Made by a program: the position numbers and the translations under genes | In this document: piece by piece, positions 13,077 through 28,100 of the stretch | Layout: the number at the start of each line of letters is the position of its first letter | Numbering within the stretch: position 1 is the first letter of the stretch | Assembly: GCA_022829145.1 (NCBI GenBank) | Contig: CM040750.1 | Span: 3,167,001-3,231,000, forward strand | DNA from: Albula goreensis | Lineage: Eukaryota; Chordata; Actinopteri; Albuliformes; Albulidae | Length of the DNA: 64,000 nt | Reading direction: 5' to 3' | The notes under the pieces: generated by a model | What the model saw: the letters and a program-made list of their open reading frames with translations, nothing else | What the model was told of the DNA's origin: nothing | Databases searched by the model: none

Positions 13077-16036
13077 ATAATATTTTTATAAAAACTGGCT
13101 GGATTTATTTCATAACAAAAAGAGGTCTACTGTCTATTGTCATGATTTTTTTTTGTCTTTAAGATTTCATTTTTTGCAGTATGGCCCTTCTCATGTAGCA
13201 TTCAGGTTGTGCAGCATGATTGCCAACTTAAGTTTGTTCATTTTGAAGAATATGTTTGGAAAAGAAATGTTTAAATCCCAGCCTCACTATTACCAGCCAT
13301 TGCTGTAGGTCCACGTCAGCAAGACAACAACTGGCCCAGCCTTCCCAGGGATGGTAGAGGTCAATGGTAGGCCAGTTAAAGTTGGCTAGTTCATTTCTCA
13401 GTAGCAACCACTCCTGGTCAGCTTAGCAGCTGCAGTTATAGGCAGTGTGTGCACCTGCAGTGTGAAAAGAAGCCAGGGTTAGTCGTCACGTGAGCCAGCA
13501 GAATCCCATGACATCTTCCTCCAGAGTTGATGGGAGCAGGTTGCTGTGGTGGAGCCTTGCTCAGGGTCAGAAAAAAACAAGGAAAAATGGGGCAAAGTAA
13601 AAAGAATGGGAGAAACTCACTCATCAGTAATCAATTTCCTCATTTGATGTGAGCAAAAGATATTTTTGCTGACACTGTCATATTCATATTTCCTTAATCC
13701 TGAGAACTGTGACTGTATAATTTTAAGAAAAAAAGTAAAAAATATTCTGGATGTGCACTGGACTTATGTGTTAGAAGTTTTATCATTAAACACAGTCCTT
13801 ACTAATTCTAAGAATGGGCCTCTTTCCCTCTCTCTCTCCCTCTTTCACCATGGAGACAAAAGCTAAAATATCTCATGCTAATGCCACAGCACTACAGAGT
13901 CCACTGGTGTTCTGTAGTAAAAGTGGCAGCTGCAGTAGCACAGAGCAATGCTTCATCTTCATTTCCAAGCACCCTCATGTTTCTGAACAACCTTGTAATG
14001 CCTTTAATCCCACCAGTCTGCAATGCCCAACCATAACCATAAGGATCCAACCAATCATGTCAAATCCCTTCATCAAGGAAAAATAGCAAAGGCTAGCAAT
14101 CAGAGGAGTAAAGCTGAATTCTCTGGAGTATGTGGGAGAGGTTTGCCTGGTGGGGCTGATGGACTGCTTCAGTTTGGAAGGGAAAAAATGTGAGGTAGTT
14201 ATGGTTGAAATGAGATCGCATGAAGCCAGTTAGGGTGGAGCTACACTCACCTCTCAGCTTCTCAATCATCAGCCCTGTTTGAACCAATCAAAGTTCTCCA
14301 CAGCCAATGCATGATGGTGTATTTTAACTACTCCCAACTTTGGTTTAATGAAACCTCACTTTGCCATCACGAGGAGGCAAGTCCTCCATCTGTTAGGTAG
14401 AGAGCATGTCTACTTGTCTAGCCAGCTCTTTGCTAACTCTGTGGTCCACCATCCAAGCAGTGTGACATTCTGTTAATGGAGGCACATGGTATTCACCAGA
14501 TAAACCAATGGAAGTTAAATCAACCAGGACCTTACCAGTTGGTTACTAATGAGTGTGTGTGAATGATGCTATTGCTAATTGCATAACATTGACTGGAGGA
14601 GGGTTACATTTGAAATTTCATGAGATCATCAATCTTGATCTATTATTTAGATTAAAATCAGTGGATCATGTGAAAAGACTGGTTTGGTACAATGACCAGT
14701 TTATGATGGAGTACTCCTTGTAGAAACTCACATCAGAAATTACATTACATGAGAAACTCACATTAAGTAACTGCCCCGGAGGCAGATTCACAGAGAACTG
14801 GATTGGGGAGAATGACCAGGAAACACACATTTTTTTCCCTACTGTTCTGGTTCTATTGTTATTGCCTGTGATTTGGCCAAAAACAATGTTCCTTTCAGAA
14901 GTTTGGATTGAAGAATTAGCTTGGCTATATTTGGTATCTATCATAGCTTGTTTGAACAGAAATAAGGAGGAAAGTGAAATTGGCTTTGGCTATTGAGATG
15001 ATGCCGGCAAAGCCCATGCTTGACAAATCTGGCAATGTCATCATATAAAGGGATGGAATATATTAAGTCTACAATATAGAGAGACACTGAAGAGTATAAT
15101 TGAATTGCTGCAGCAGGATTTGATAAGGCACATTGATCCACCCCCTGCATATTTACATAAAAGAATTTCCTTTAATTGCTTCTTCAAAAAGATGGAGCTT
15201 TACTGGGTCAGAAGCAATATTAAACCAAGGAAGTCATAAGTATGATCTTTTTGACATATTTATATCCATTGGAGTTTGTGTTGTTCTTTGTTGTGTAATT
15301 TTTATAATTTTTATAATTTTGCTCTCTGAATTCTTTACGTGGGGGCAAAATTAAGCCCTAATTTAGACCATGTCTTCATTGCCTGTCAAACAGAAGAATA
15401 TGGCAGTTGATGAAATATGGAGCCTCAACAAACAAATTGGCCAATTTCTTTGGCTTTTTTCTAAACTTGCTTGGGCTGTGATGACAGTGTTGTATGAAAC
15501 AGACACTAGTATGAAGGAGACTCTGGCCATCCATATGATCCTGTTGGAAAAGTGCAACACAAAACCACATCATATTTTAAATTAGGTACATTGACACACA
15601 CTGTGTTGAGTCTTGAATTTCGGCCATGTTTATTTTTGTGTAAAATGATTCATACCTTCATGTAAAACTGTTGGAAATGTAGTCAATGATGGATCAGACC
15701 ATGTTTAGGTAGGGTCATGCTTGCTTATTTAGTGCACTGTATTTCACCTATAGTAGGGAGATATGTCCACACAGTTTGTCATTCATTATCCATAATTTTC
15801 CACTTCAGCCATGCCAATATCCAGACAGTAGATATTCCCTTCAGCCTTGCTTTAGTGTGATGACATACCTTGTGACCCTCCTCAAATCCTTCAGTTTCCT
15901 GTCTACCTTATTCCTGTAGTTGAATCCTGTCCTTTTCTGTCTCCTATCCTCCCCTTCCCCGTCTTTCCACCTCCCTCCTCTTCGCTTCCTCTTCCTCTTC
16001 GACCATGCATCTCTGCCCGTCCGCCGTTGCTGACAG

Positions 16037-16278
16037 TGCCTTTGCATCCAAAATGAAAAACAGGCAAATGGGCGAGACTGGGCAGAACCTGACCAAGAGC
16101 TCGAGCGTCGGTGGGGACATGTACAACCTGGAGAAGACTGATGGCAGCCAATCAGACACGGCCGTTGGGGCAACAGATGAGGAGGAGAAGAAGAGGCGCT
16201 CAAGCATTGGTGCCAAAATGGTGGCGATCGTTGGGCTCTCGAGGAAAAGCAGGAGCACCTCTCAGCTCAGCCAAACAG
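16037..16278 (+). CDS. rims2: rims2 exon: basic linker with KKRRSSIGAKMVAIVGL motif
   Basis: Coding exon joined to the previous one through AG/T, so the junction codon is Ser and the product continues Ala-Phe-Ala-Ser-Lys-Met. The acceptor is CTGACAG ending at 16036 and the donor is GTAGGA at 16279 (exit phase 1). The protein reads SKMKNRQMGETGQNLTKSSS, then SLEK-like and DGSQSDTAVGA blocks, then KKRRSSIGAKMVAIVGLSRK and SQLSQT. This basic block is shared by alpha, beta and some gamma RIM forms and lies before C2B. Conservation with vertebrate RIM1/RIM2 is very strong. Confidence 0.95.
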
Positions 16279-19200
16279 GTAGGAACCGACCTCCAACCCC
16301 TGACCCCTAACGTGTCTTTCCAGGTTTTCTCCTCCCTCTCTTTCAGTGTTGTTCCGGTGACCAGTGTTCACTTTCCTTTAAGCCTGCGTTTACCCAGGAA
16401 CTGCTTGCTGATCCAGAAATGCAGAAGGGATAGAAGCAGTGAAATCTTTGTACACTCATTTTCTTTTGCTTCTGGACAGCATTGACTGCGGCTGTTAATT
16501 CCTTATCAGACTCTGATACTTTGCAATGTATACCATGTATAAAGACCTCAATCATAAATTAATGAATCTTTTCCCTTGTAGGAGTCTTTAAAGGACATGC
16601 CAGACTGATGCTACTAACAGAAAAAGTGTTTGGGTTTTTAATCCCAATTTAATTTGTGGTTCTTTTCTTGGCTATTGGTTCCAGTTAATCTATGAAGGCT
16701 TGAATCTGTACTTGGGGAAGATGAGTAATTTCATTGGTTTTATGCTGTATAGGAATATTTCATATTTTTCTCAGGTTTCTAGGGCCCACCATCAACTGCA
16801 TTATGCATCATCCAATGATGCTTTGGTGCTATCCTATGGTCTGTGCTATCTCTGTACACATGGCAGAGATAATTTATTTTCTGAATAAATCACAATATTG
16901 TGTTGGTTTTTTTGGGGGGTTCAGTGTGTATTTTACCTTGCATTTTTTTTTATTTGAATACATGAAATTGGTAAGCACATATTTTGTGAATTAAAGACTT
17001 TAGAAAGACATTTGTGGTGTCATTACAGGAGTCATTTTGTGTTTTGAAAAGGTCAATTTGTTTCTTGGCGCTGTGGCTCCAAGATATCCAAAGCATTCGT
17101 TACTAACAAATGTTATGGCATAAACAGAACAACAGAGGCAGAAACTGCTGACTGTGAGGAATACTCTGCTCTACACCTTAGTATTGCACTAACAAGTACC
17201 AAGAATGAACAATTAGGAGGAATCGCATATTCCACTGTGCAAAGCAGTGTAATTTCTTTCAGAACCTTGTGTCTAAATAACCATGCTAGTGTCTTGTAAC
17301 TGTAAATCACTTTTTCTGTATTGAGTTTTCTCCAAGTGTTGCTGAGAAATTTTTGGTGTTTGTGGAATTTAACGTTGTTGATGTTACAATTATAATATAT
17401 GTCGAATTCCACAAACACTGAGTATTATGTTTAATTTAGACACAGATAAAATATGCAAATATATTACTTTTGATGATGTATTATATGCTGTGTCCTAAAA
17501 TACATCTTTATCCATGAGCTCATCAGAATATTGCTTACAAAATCTGTGGGAGTGCGCAATGTGAACAAGCTGTGCTAACTCATGATATTGCATGATTTCT
17601 TCCTATTTCTCTATTTCTCATTTCCTATTTCTTGCTCAATAAATTCAACAATGAGCCATGATAACAGGGTGAAGTGTTTAGTGGATAACACTGAATACGT
17701 TCAGGAATAGTTTGTGCTGCTAGATTAACAATTATGTGGGTTGATACCACCAGTTACCTAATCTTAATCTATGGAGCATGGTGTACGAAATAAGTCCTTT
17801 CTCAGTGTTAAATTGAGAAACTACAGAAGCTTGCAGAATTCACTCTGTGCCTCATGGTCTATCAAATCCATTCACATTATTAAATATGAAAGTTTCCCCC
17901 TGCTGAATGAAATTTTCTTCTGCTGTTCCTGGAGTGTACAGCTCAAAATTCGCTCCCTGCCTAGTCTGAACTCTCCTTGCTTTTGAGGCTGTTTTTCTTT
18001 TTCCTGTGCAAAGGCAAATGTATTTTCAGCACACTGTCAGGGGCGTCTTTGTCCGCTGCCTTTTCACGTGTAATTGTCTGCACGCCAAAGTCAGTTTCAC
18101 ATCGGTGGAGACTCACATTCTGTCAACAATCAATCCTGCCACGGCAGTCTGCTGAGGAAAACAGGGGGCCACATGTGAAGCGTGGAAGCATGGTCACGGC
18201 AGGGCTCACGTTGAGCTCAAACCCTTAGATACAGAGGCCTTAATTCCCGCCCTGTGAGAGGGAATGCACATGTTCAGTGGTCAGCTTTAATAATTTGTAG
18301 TGGATTCCCAAAGTACGTTATACCAGCCCTCCCTCTCTGTTTGCATATGCGTCTCCATAAATACCCTGCATATGCTTTCAATTGTACATTGATCTCCATT
18401 GTGGGGAGATGAGTTTTACATCTGAAGCATTGATTGTCTGAACACTCATTGCATGAGTGGTGTGATTGTATGGCTGAGTGTGTCTTCTGAAAAGTCACAT
18501 TTTCCTTTCCCTCTCTGCTGTTTCTTTACATATATTGCACAAACCATGTTTCTGCATGGGGAACCTATGTGTGTATTTTCCTGACATACCAGGTAATTGG
18601 GATTGAAAGAGCAATTTCAAGCATGTGGAGGATAATACTAAAACTTTCTCAGAGTATGCAAACAATTCATGCAACTCAAAAACCAATTTACTCCTGCTTT
18701 TAAAATATTGTTCCTCTCCATCTTTATATTGTGTAGAGTGTTGAGAGAGAAAGTGTGACCACTTCCACGTGAGTTGGGTGGACACTGGTACATCCATAAG
18801 TAGTCAGTACAACCTTCATTTATGTTATTTTATGTGTGAATAATGTAAGAGGTTTTTAATATATGCAACACTAAGTGGTCCTGGTCAGCGCAGTCTGTGG
18901 TAGCAGGAATGCTGTTATAAAATTAAATTATTAATGTTGTACATGAAATAATGGGTTATAGGTATTCTGTTACACCGTGTTTTTTCACTGCTTTTTCAAA
19001 TCCTAACATAAATTCACACAGATTGGCTAAATTGAATAGGGTCGTACTCAGTCATTTTCGGAAAAGGAGCACAGCTTGCTTTCTTCCCCTGAGCCTTCCC
19101 ATCACATGACCGCCCGATGAAATGCTTAAATCCAGCAGCATATCAATATTTCACTGAATGCTTTTAAGCACATCCGTGGGAGCAGGGGGAGCTGCTTTTC

Positions 19201-20689
19201 AAATCCCTGGCCTTGCCTTGTGCCAATAGAGATTCTGTCAGCGCTTCACCCCTCTAAGAACGAGGCCATCTCTGGCCTACTTTGTTGTTGCTTTTGCCCA
19301 GCGGGAGCTGGCCAATGAGCATGGGGAGGATGTACTTTAAGGAGGTTATCCTAGGCTGGAGTTGTCAGCGGCATGCCAGTGGGAAAACAAATCCTCCCTG
19401 TATCAAAGTGCCTGAACTCGTGCTCACAATAGAGAGGCCGCAGGTACAGAATGCTTGCAGCCTAGTTTCAACCTCAGTGGCTCTATCTCCAGACCATCTG
19501 GAAAGGAAAGGGTTGTTCATTTGTGAGAATCGTTCGTTTATGTGGTTTCCTGTAATCTGATGCAATCTGAGCTATCAGCTTTAAGTCTGTGAATTCTGCT
19601 GTCTGCGGGAATGTTACATGCTCTCTAGTCCCAAATAAGAAAAATCAGGAGTAAAATAGTGATGTTTCATCAGAGGCTTGTTCTGTTAAACAAAAAAAAA
19701 TCATATTGTGAGAAGACCGCTGAGCTACGGCCTGGATTTCTAAAGTTGTGCAGGCGATGAAACCCAAGTCTGTTTGGTAGGTTATGGAAGCAGGTTTGGA
19801 TCTTTAATTGAACAGCATGGCCTTAACACAAAGCAGTATGTAGTGAAATAGAGTTCCTTGTTTCATGCACATTGGTATAGTTAATCTTGATTGTGTATTG
19901 TAGGTACTTGGAGAAAATATCAGATGACAGCCATGTTACTGGCCTCTGGAGTATGCAGTGGGTTCAGCGTTATTCATGACTGTCCTAAAACAGAGCTTAT
20001 TCACAGCTATTCACTGCACCTTGCAGCATTCTTAAAATGGCTGGAGTTTTAACTTGCATCCATAGTATAATTAAATTAAAACATCCATCCCACATCCTGG
20101 CCGTTTTCAATCAGTTATAAAATCTGCCTCTGCAAAAAAAGTACTGTATCATCGATAAATTATTGAAACCATAGAAGAAAATGTAATATTCTTGCTCCCT
20201 TTTATATTAAATAGTCTCAGCAGCATTTTTCTAAAGATTTATTTGAAAATTACCATAATGCATGCATGTAGTTGTTCAAGTGTTTGATATAATAAAGTCA
20301 ATAGAGAAGTAAATTTAGTCTATAGCTAAATGCTATAGTCATAGGACCATTGGCGTAACTACTGCAGGTCAGAAGGGGCAGCTGCAATTATGGGTGTATG
20401 TACAAGCAACCCTTTATCATAAACTGCAGTAAGCCTGGCTGCGGGGGTGGGGGGATTACCAGTTGATAGGACTGAGCATTTTGAAGTCAAGGACTGTAAA
20501 CAGAAACTGAATTTCCAAAGTTCAAATCAAAATGGCATTTTTATGAAGGAAAAATTAGATGTTTTCACTATTATTAATTTTTATGTTACCTGATAACATA
20601 AAATATGGTAACTCTGTAACTGAAGAAATATGTGTTATGTAACTTGGTCAAAAAAAATAAAAACATCTGGGCCCAGATCCTGAACTGTT

Positions 20690-21230
20690 CCTCCACAATA
20701 CATACGTAGTGCCTGTGTTATTAATCTGTGTGATTGGTGGAGCTCCTCTCACATCACACCAGAATATGACACACCTGGGTGCTCAGCAGTGGCTTTGATA
20801 GGGCATGCACTGACGATTGATCACCAAAAATAAGAATACCCTCTCCTCCCAGGCTCCCTGCCTATCTGCTGGCTGAAGGGCTGCGTGCTCCTGTCTCTGA
20901 TAGGCCAATTTCCAGCCCCAGTCTTCCAATCATCACTTATGTCCCCTCTGAAATCAGGCCCTGCTCCCCCAGGGTAGCTGCCATTTGTGGCCTGCAGATG
21001 TGTGTTAATTTGCAAAAAAAGGAAATGGATGCTCGTTCTTTGATCGTTCCCTCATGGGGGCCAGCCGCCTGCCCCTCTGTACGTGATGTAGGTCTCCTCC
21101 ACTGCTGTGGCCACCCACAGCGGAAGCACTTCTGTAATATAATGAGCTCCAGGCCAGAGCAATTAGGCAATCAACCCACCTGCATTCAGTATCTAGCATG
21201 ATTCACTATCTACCACTTCTCCAGTTTGTC
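20690..21230. other. Candidate conserved non-coding block (possible enhancer)
   Basis: About 540 bases of balanced-composition, non-repetitive sequence inside the AT-rich rims2 intron, with homeodomain-type ATTA/TAAT cores (for example CAATTAGGCAATCAACCC near 21160-21177). Open frames on both strands are short and lack splice signals. Function is inferred only from composition and position; conservation could not be tested. Confidence 0.25.
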
Positions 21231-23520
21231 AGAAGTAGTCTGACAGTATTGATTGCTGCAGGAAATACACAAGCTGTCTTCCTGTGGGTGGAGGCAGAAA
21301 TGTTCTGTAGTAGCTGACTGAAATCAAGAGCTACAAGAGTTTTATTGTTAGATTGAATTTACATTGCACTTCTATTACATTGTATTAAACCATTATTAAG
21401 AATGATTTCTTTGTGCTTAAGGTCTCAAAAGGGATTTTGACTCACAGCAAAATGTGTGTTACAGTTGTAGTTACATTTGTACATGCTTACACAGTTTTGA
21501 ATTTTAATTTTGGTGATTACAGAACTTGCCAAGCTGGAAGGTGGAAGATGACACCTGCTTTTAATTCTGAGTCAGATTTAAGGACAAATATCAGTTAAAT
21601 CTGGAAATATATATTTATTTGTGAGCAGAGGTACACAACTGTCTGACTTTGTTGGTTGCTTCTAGAAATGCCATTTCTGTTATTCTGAATAAACGCTGTA
21701 CACCCTTGGAACAGCAAATGTTAGATCGGCTGCTCTGAACGGGGCTGACTGTCCAGCCTGCTAGCCCTGCTATTCTATGCTATGCTATGCTAAGCAGAGT
21801 CCCTTTATTAACACAAAATTACTGGTGCATGGCTGCCACACTGGCTACTGCATTGCAGGTAATTGCTCCTGCACTCAGGAGCCGTGATGCTGGAATGAAA
21901 AAGGAAGAGGATAACTAAAGCATCAAATATCTGGTCGCAAGCGTCAACACTGGTCCAATACGCACTAAAGAAATGGGAAGCAATATTTAACAGTAATATG
22001 AAAACCATTGTAACAGCGTTTGATGAATAATCCATTTTGAAGTACTATCACATCCTTTGAGATGATGAAATTGTAAAGTTTGTGATAAGCTTTGTCTGTT
22101 TTCATGTTATTTGTGCCTCCTTTTCTTCCACTTTAACTAGTAATGTGTTAACCCTGGGGTGACTTTGCTTTATACAATGAGAGAGAGAAAAAGGGAGAGC
22201 AACTTTGCATCCTCTGTGGTGAAAGTGAGACATAGCCATTTATCTTAGATGTGATTCCCCAGCGCATTCCTCCTTTCCTCAGACCTAATTAATCTCAGAG
22301 GAGGCAGTGTAAGACAGAATTATGTGAGGAAGATGCATCGTGTGTCATGTCCAAGGTGTACATTGAGAGCCACTTCAGTGCTGGCTTCTGCAGCAGCGTT
22401 TCAGAAGGAAGCACAGTGCGTGTTCTAGTGTTTCATTCAACAGTCTACCGTATCAGATGCAAATGATGCAGTGACCCACATTTTGCTTATCTTTTTTAAT
22501 ATGCATTAATTTTTGCCCCATTTTGTGGTGTTTTTCCCTTATTGTGTTTTTATTTCCTTCTTATGTTTGAATTTTGTTGAACAGTCTTGAGGACAAGCAC
22601 AGGAGTGATTGGAATTTATAACTACCTAATTTTGTTAAGATTTTTGGTAAGAGCTATCAAAGTAATGCTGTGTACAAATGTACCCAATTGCACACCATTT
22701 CAAAACTTTGCTTCCCATGTGTTTCCATGTGACTGTTGCACTGACCAGTAAGAACACTTTTCCAGAAAGAAATGGTTGCAGAAGAATTGCAGGGATAGTA
22801 CACTTGTCATGCAGTTTTCTTCTTCCATCAGACTGGAGCAAACTGTTATTCTAGAGAATCTACAAACTTGCAAAGCAAAGCGTAACAACTTGCAGGAATT
22901 GCTGTTTTCATTCCAAATTCCATGTGATTCAAATGGCCAAACAATTTTTCTTTTAATGTGCTAAAGAGCTTTATATGTTTATTTCATCCTTGCCAATAAT
23001 TCATTTGAATTCATTATTATTTAAAAGACAGTTTGTACCTCAGTAGTGTTTTTTTAATTATGCAGATCTTCACGAGTGTTTAAACCCCTCTGAAAATAAT
23101 ATTTGCACTTCATGTTCTTATTTTTTTACAAATTAAATGTCGACTGACATGTTGGTTTTTTATTTAATTACTAGCAGGCTATTCTCTTGTTGGGTCACTC
23201 AAAACCAGCGTTGCTGTGGTTACAGAGGTAAACAGCTGAGACAGCCATTTTGCACTGAGCTCCACACATGAGCAGGGATTGCACTCACTTGGGTTTGTCT
23301 ATGTGTTTCTCTATGTGGGCAGCTTACTGCAGATGTGTGCCTTTTTCACAAACACAGTTTCAGAGGTTCATTTTTGTGGCTGCTGAAAATGTTAAATTGT
23401 GTTTGTGGATGAAAAAATGCAGCCGTAGCCTTTAATTGTTTGTCAAAATTACTGGCACTTTGATTGAATGTGTCATATTGGTAAAATATTCATTCTCTCA
23501 AAACAATTGCAACAATATTC

Positions 23521-23522
23521 TT

Positions 23523-23581
<59 letters not shown>

Positions 23582-23583
23582 TT
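23521..23583. repeat. (TTTA)n microsatellite, about 15-16 units
   Basis: Near-perfect tetranucleotide tract. The long Leu/Ile/Tyr open frame across it is an artefact of the repeat. Confidence 0.95.
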
Positions 23584-25120
23584 ATTTTAATCTTAAATTA
23601 TTTCACTGGCTGTGGCCAACCACACATGGCATATTACTTCTCGTCAGAAGCCCTCCAGTCTACAAATAATTTGCCTTCCATTCATATTCTCTGTTGATTC
23701 AGCAACTGCAGTTCTGTTATTAAGAAGGGATAATAGAGCTGACCACTGAGAATAATTACAAATTCCCTTTGCTTAGGCAACCTCATATCAAATTAAAACA
23801 TTTGTCCAGTCAATATGCTGACGTTTGCTGTGGTTTCATATGTCAATATATTGATTTTCTTCTAAAAAGAAAAAAACAAACAGCACACAGCCTGAGAGCC
23901 TTGAAGAAACTACATTAATACATTCTTTATCATGCCCTTAAGCTGTATAAATACAGAATAAATACAGAAATCAGCAGCTACAAAGGATTCAGGATGCTGC
24001 ACGTGGCATGAGAGTTTTGCAGTGTAGTGTGAGCTGTGGCCATATAGGAAATAACAATTCCCCAGCACAAACACTCAGACCCCTCACGCCAAGGAGGTGA
24101 CATGTAATGCAGGCTTGATTGCCTTAACACAGGCTAGGTCATTAAAACTGTGAGAGCTTGAGAGGCTAAAAATGCAAGACTCCTGTCCTCATTTTTGTGC
24201 TGTTAATCTCTTGTCGTCTACTCATGACAATAAATAATATAGACATAGCATATCAGGTATATAAGGAGCGTATTGAACTTGTGTGAATTAACGACTAACA
24301 AGCAGGTGTAGCTGCAGAGACTATGGCATGAATGTCAATCACTGTAATAGCTTATATATGTAACTGTTACACACTGTAAAAAGTTCCTTTAATTTCTTTG
24401 CTGTGGGCAACTATTTGTTTCCATTGTTCCCTTAACTGGGTATGATGAAAATTAAGCCAAGTAACAATGATTTTATGAAGGGTTGATACACATACTCAGA
24501 ATGATGACTCATTCATTTCCAAAGCCCAATTCCCATGCTTAGTCAGCCATGCCCACCAAACTCTGAACTGCCCACGGATATTGGGCAAGGCTGAGTAAAA
24601 TCTCCACTTCCCTGTTCAGGTCACATTTAGACACATATACTAAAAATACATCACACAGATTTTTAGACCAAATCTGAAAAAGGAAGAATGGTCACAAGTG
24701 GGTGAGAGAGATACTCTGTTCCAGTTTTGTCAGTTTTGTTCCAACCAATGAACTGAATAATGCTTTCATATTCAGCTCATTGTGGGTCCATTATGTGAAG
24801 GTTAGTTTATTTTTTTCAGTTTGCACATGTATCAGGCATCAGATCTCAGACATCAGAGTCAGCTGCGTGTGTGCCCTTAGTCAATTAATGCATGTCTCAT
24901 GTTTAAATTTGGGCCTCTTCAGGCTGTTCATTCACAAATGTTGTTCACATCTGGTCAGGTGTGGATGAAGATACTAGGATGAAGTGACATGTCGCCGGTG
25001 GTTTAATTTCCTGTTGTGATTACCTTCTTTCTTCTTTTCATTTGACCAAGGTTGAAATGTTAGTGGCTGAAGGTGCAGAGAAGATGATGTGCGGCAATGA
25101 TGGGTTTGAGAGTGGAGAAG

Positions 25121-25166
25121 CACTCTCTCTATCTCTCTTTCTCGCTCTCTCTCTCTCTCTGTCTCT
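25121..25166. repeat. (CT)n-rich simple repeat
   Basis: Imperfect CT/TCTC tract in the rims2 intron. It gives spurious Arg-Glu or Leu-Ser repeat frames on the two strands. Confidence 0.9.
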
Positions 25167-28100
25167 ATGATCACTCAGTGAAGCTCGCTCACTGCAGTAA
25201 AGATGTTTTCTGCTCGTGGGTGAGACAGGAGTGTGCTGATGTCATCACAGCGGACATCAGGCCATATGGTGGGCTGGAGCACCAGAGCGTTCATTCAGAT
25301 AACATCCTGGCTTCTCTCTCAGATCCTGCTGCACTGAGCCTCTGCCCGGCTATCTGTCCCATAATGCCGGACATTTGTCAAATGTTTGTCCAGTCAGTGA
25401 TCAGTGATTGACCACTTTGGTGCCTCATTCAGTGCTTTGCACTTGATTTTGTTTGTTTGTTTTGTACATTGTGTATCACGTAGTTGGGTGAGAATGTTTT
25501 ATCATATTTCAAAATATGTTATTTTTAAAGGATTAATTTTGGACTGGTAGGTTTATGTGAAATATGTATGCTTTGCTTTATTAAAATCATTTATTTTGAA
25601 CAGAATGTCATCAACAATCACTATTTGTATACACTCATGACATAGTAGTGTTATTGAGATTATCTGTCATTGTATATTCACATGCACATTCTCATGAATG
25701 CTGTACAATTAGCATTTATTTATACCCCTTTATCAAAGGATTTGTAAAACAACAGGTTGTGGAGGTAATGGGACACCTTTCTGTTGAGGTTTGGAGTCAC
25801 ATAGGAGGCACAAGGAAGGAGCAGGTTACTGCCTTGATTCTTTAATGCAGGTATCAAAGAATGTAAACTCCATTAGGCACTGTTTATACATGTAAAAACC
25901 ACCGGCCAGTGTTTGCACGTGGTGGATTTTCATCAATCAAAGTGTGTTTTCTAGCTGACTTGCCTTTATCTGTCCTGCTCCAGGCCTGTCGGCAGTGTTG
26001 ATGGTGTCGGCTGTGTTTTCACATGGGAAATTCTTTGCATTCTAAACTGCAGCAGCAGTGTCAAAGGCATTCTTTACTCTTTTGCCATGATTAGTAAAAG
26101 GTTTTTTGTGATGGCTCTTGTGTTCTGCCTGTCTGCTCTGTCATTGCACTGTAGCACTGTACTTTGGGCCATGGAACCAAATTTGAATGAGAAAAAAACA
26201 GTCATAGGTGGCTGCTCTGCTGCACTTTCATTCTGAACTTTGTTTTTGAAAGTACTGCATTTTCCTATGAATGTATGTGAACGTAGTATATAAAGATATT
26301 TAGATATGTCCCTTGTCCTGGAAATTTCCACCATGCTTTGCCATAATTTGGCTTTTATAATAATCCTTTGGGTCCGAGTCATTGCAGTATGTCTCATAGC
26401 TGCAAGCTGCAGGGTATACATTCTTATGCTGTATGCATTTTTGAGTCAGTGACTGTTTGCTCACTGCTAGTCACACAGTAGTACAGAGATGGAGGTGCTT
26501 ATCATGGAGTATGTGTAGCCAAAGACAATTGATAGCTAATGAGCAACTGGCTTGTCATTTGTAGGAATGAATGTAGTACCCCTGGTTTCCTTGCCCTGGC
26601 CAGACAAGGCCATTAGTGTTGTGCCAGGGCAGACTCAGGCCAGTCATATTCAGCTCATGACACAGCCCAGGCTAAGCTATAACCACTGGGCCCACACTGA
26701 GACCCTTTACCAAAGAAAGTACGTATTCCTGCCCATATTCAATAGAAAATGCTAATTATGAAACAAAATGAAAAAACAGGATTTCATTTCCTTGTTGTTG
26801 GCACGTAATCTCTTCCTAAATGAAAAACAGAAAGGCAGTAATCCAATCACTAGTGCCATCATTAGTGAACATCATTAGTGCCAAAATGAAAGTGAAATGG
26901 TCAATTTGATATTGTTTGTCTTTTCAATATTCCTTTCCTATTGAGTGTTGGCTGAAAGTATTTTTAACTATTTATATGAAACATAGATATATACAATGAA
27001 CTTTGTCTTTGTTATATTTTTACAACGGGAGAAGTCACAAGCAAGCAGTCAGTTCTGAGAAGTAGTTTTTCCTGGGATGTTCTGTTTTTGATTTTTGCAA
27101 TATCCTGAAAGTGAGGTATAGGCGGCAGAGGATCAAAGGCGATCTGAAGCAGTCTGTTATTAATAACTTCCAAAACACTTGCCCACAATTAAAGGTACGT
27201 AGGTCGTATGGTTACCAGAAGTGGTGCTGTCTGGCCCTGGCTCAAGCTTGCTGATGGCTACCAGACCCATCCTAATGGGCTCTGAAAAGTACACACAAAA
27301 TGTTCCATAGCTCTGCAGGATACACTGATCAGGATTGTGTCACCTTCAGACTTCCACCGCAGCAGATCGGTCCATTTTTATTCTGTTGTTATTTAGTTAT
27401 TCGTCTCATTTTAAATACAGATTAATTGAATGGTTTACTTATTTAATCAATCTTTAAAATTGATCTGTTTTTCTTCCTTGACAACTATAACTTGCTGGAA
27501 TGTGATTTTCAGACATTGCCCATGATTTTTAAAACCCTAACTAACTCCCCAAAGTCTTTTTTTCCAATAAATATTAAGTATAGTGGGCCAAAACTTTATT
27601 GTTGCTTCTATTAAGTTGGTATCACAGAAATTAATTCTAGTAACCTTCCCTGTCTTATCTCTTCCCTCATAATTTGTTTCTTGTCTATTTGTGATTAAGT
27701 TGCTGGAGTCTTTTTATTGCTTGAAGTGTCCCTGAATGGCTTACTGGGAGCAGAACTAACAAACCTATATTTCTCTCTGATCTTACGAGTGGTGCCATTC
27801 TAATTTTAGCACTGGGAAACAGGTGCATCCCTGATTTCCGAGTACATGATAATATGACACAGCATTACTCCTGTCCCATGTTTGGATGGTCTGTCTGAAC
27901 TTAGATGGGAATGATTTTAACTGAAGATGCAGTATATATTGAGGGTTTGAAAATGGTTTAAAATCGAGAGAACATCTTTTCATGAAGAATGCAGAGGACA
28001 CCATATTCATCAGTGTGAAACCTATGAGCAGCAAATTTCCATGAATAAAGTAAATGAAATATAGTTATTCTGCCTGAAGAACATGCATTATAGTTATATA

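Larger units (their letters stand above)
5745..16036 (+). other. rims2: rims2 intron, about 10 kb
   Basis: No further RIM-like exon is visible. It contains a poly-T run (9486-9510), an (AT)33 microsatellite (13004-13070), a GC-richer unique-looking block (about 10560-10860) and otherwise AT-rich sequence. Open frames here are short, lack splice context and look like chance frames. Confidence 0.6.

Noticed and set aside
15841..16310. Minus-strand open frames of 82-120 codons
   Set aside because: They are antisense to the rims2 exon at 16037-16278 and have low-complexity Arg/Gly/Ser composition.
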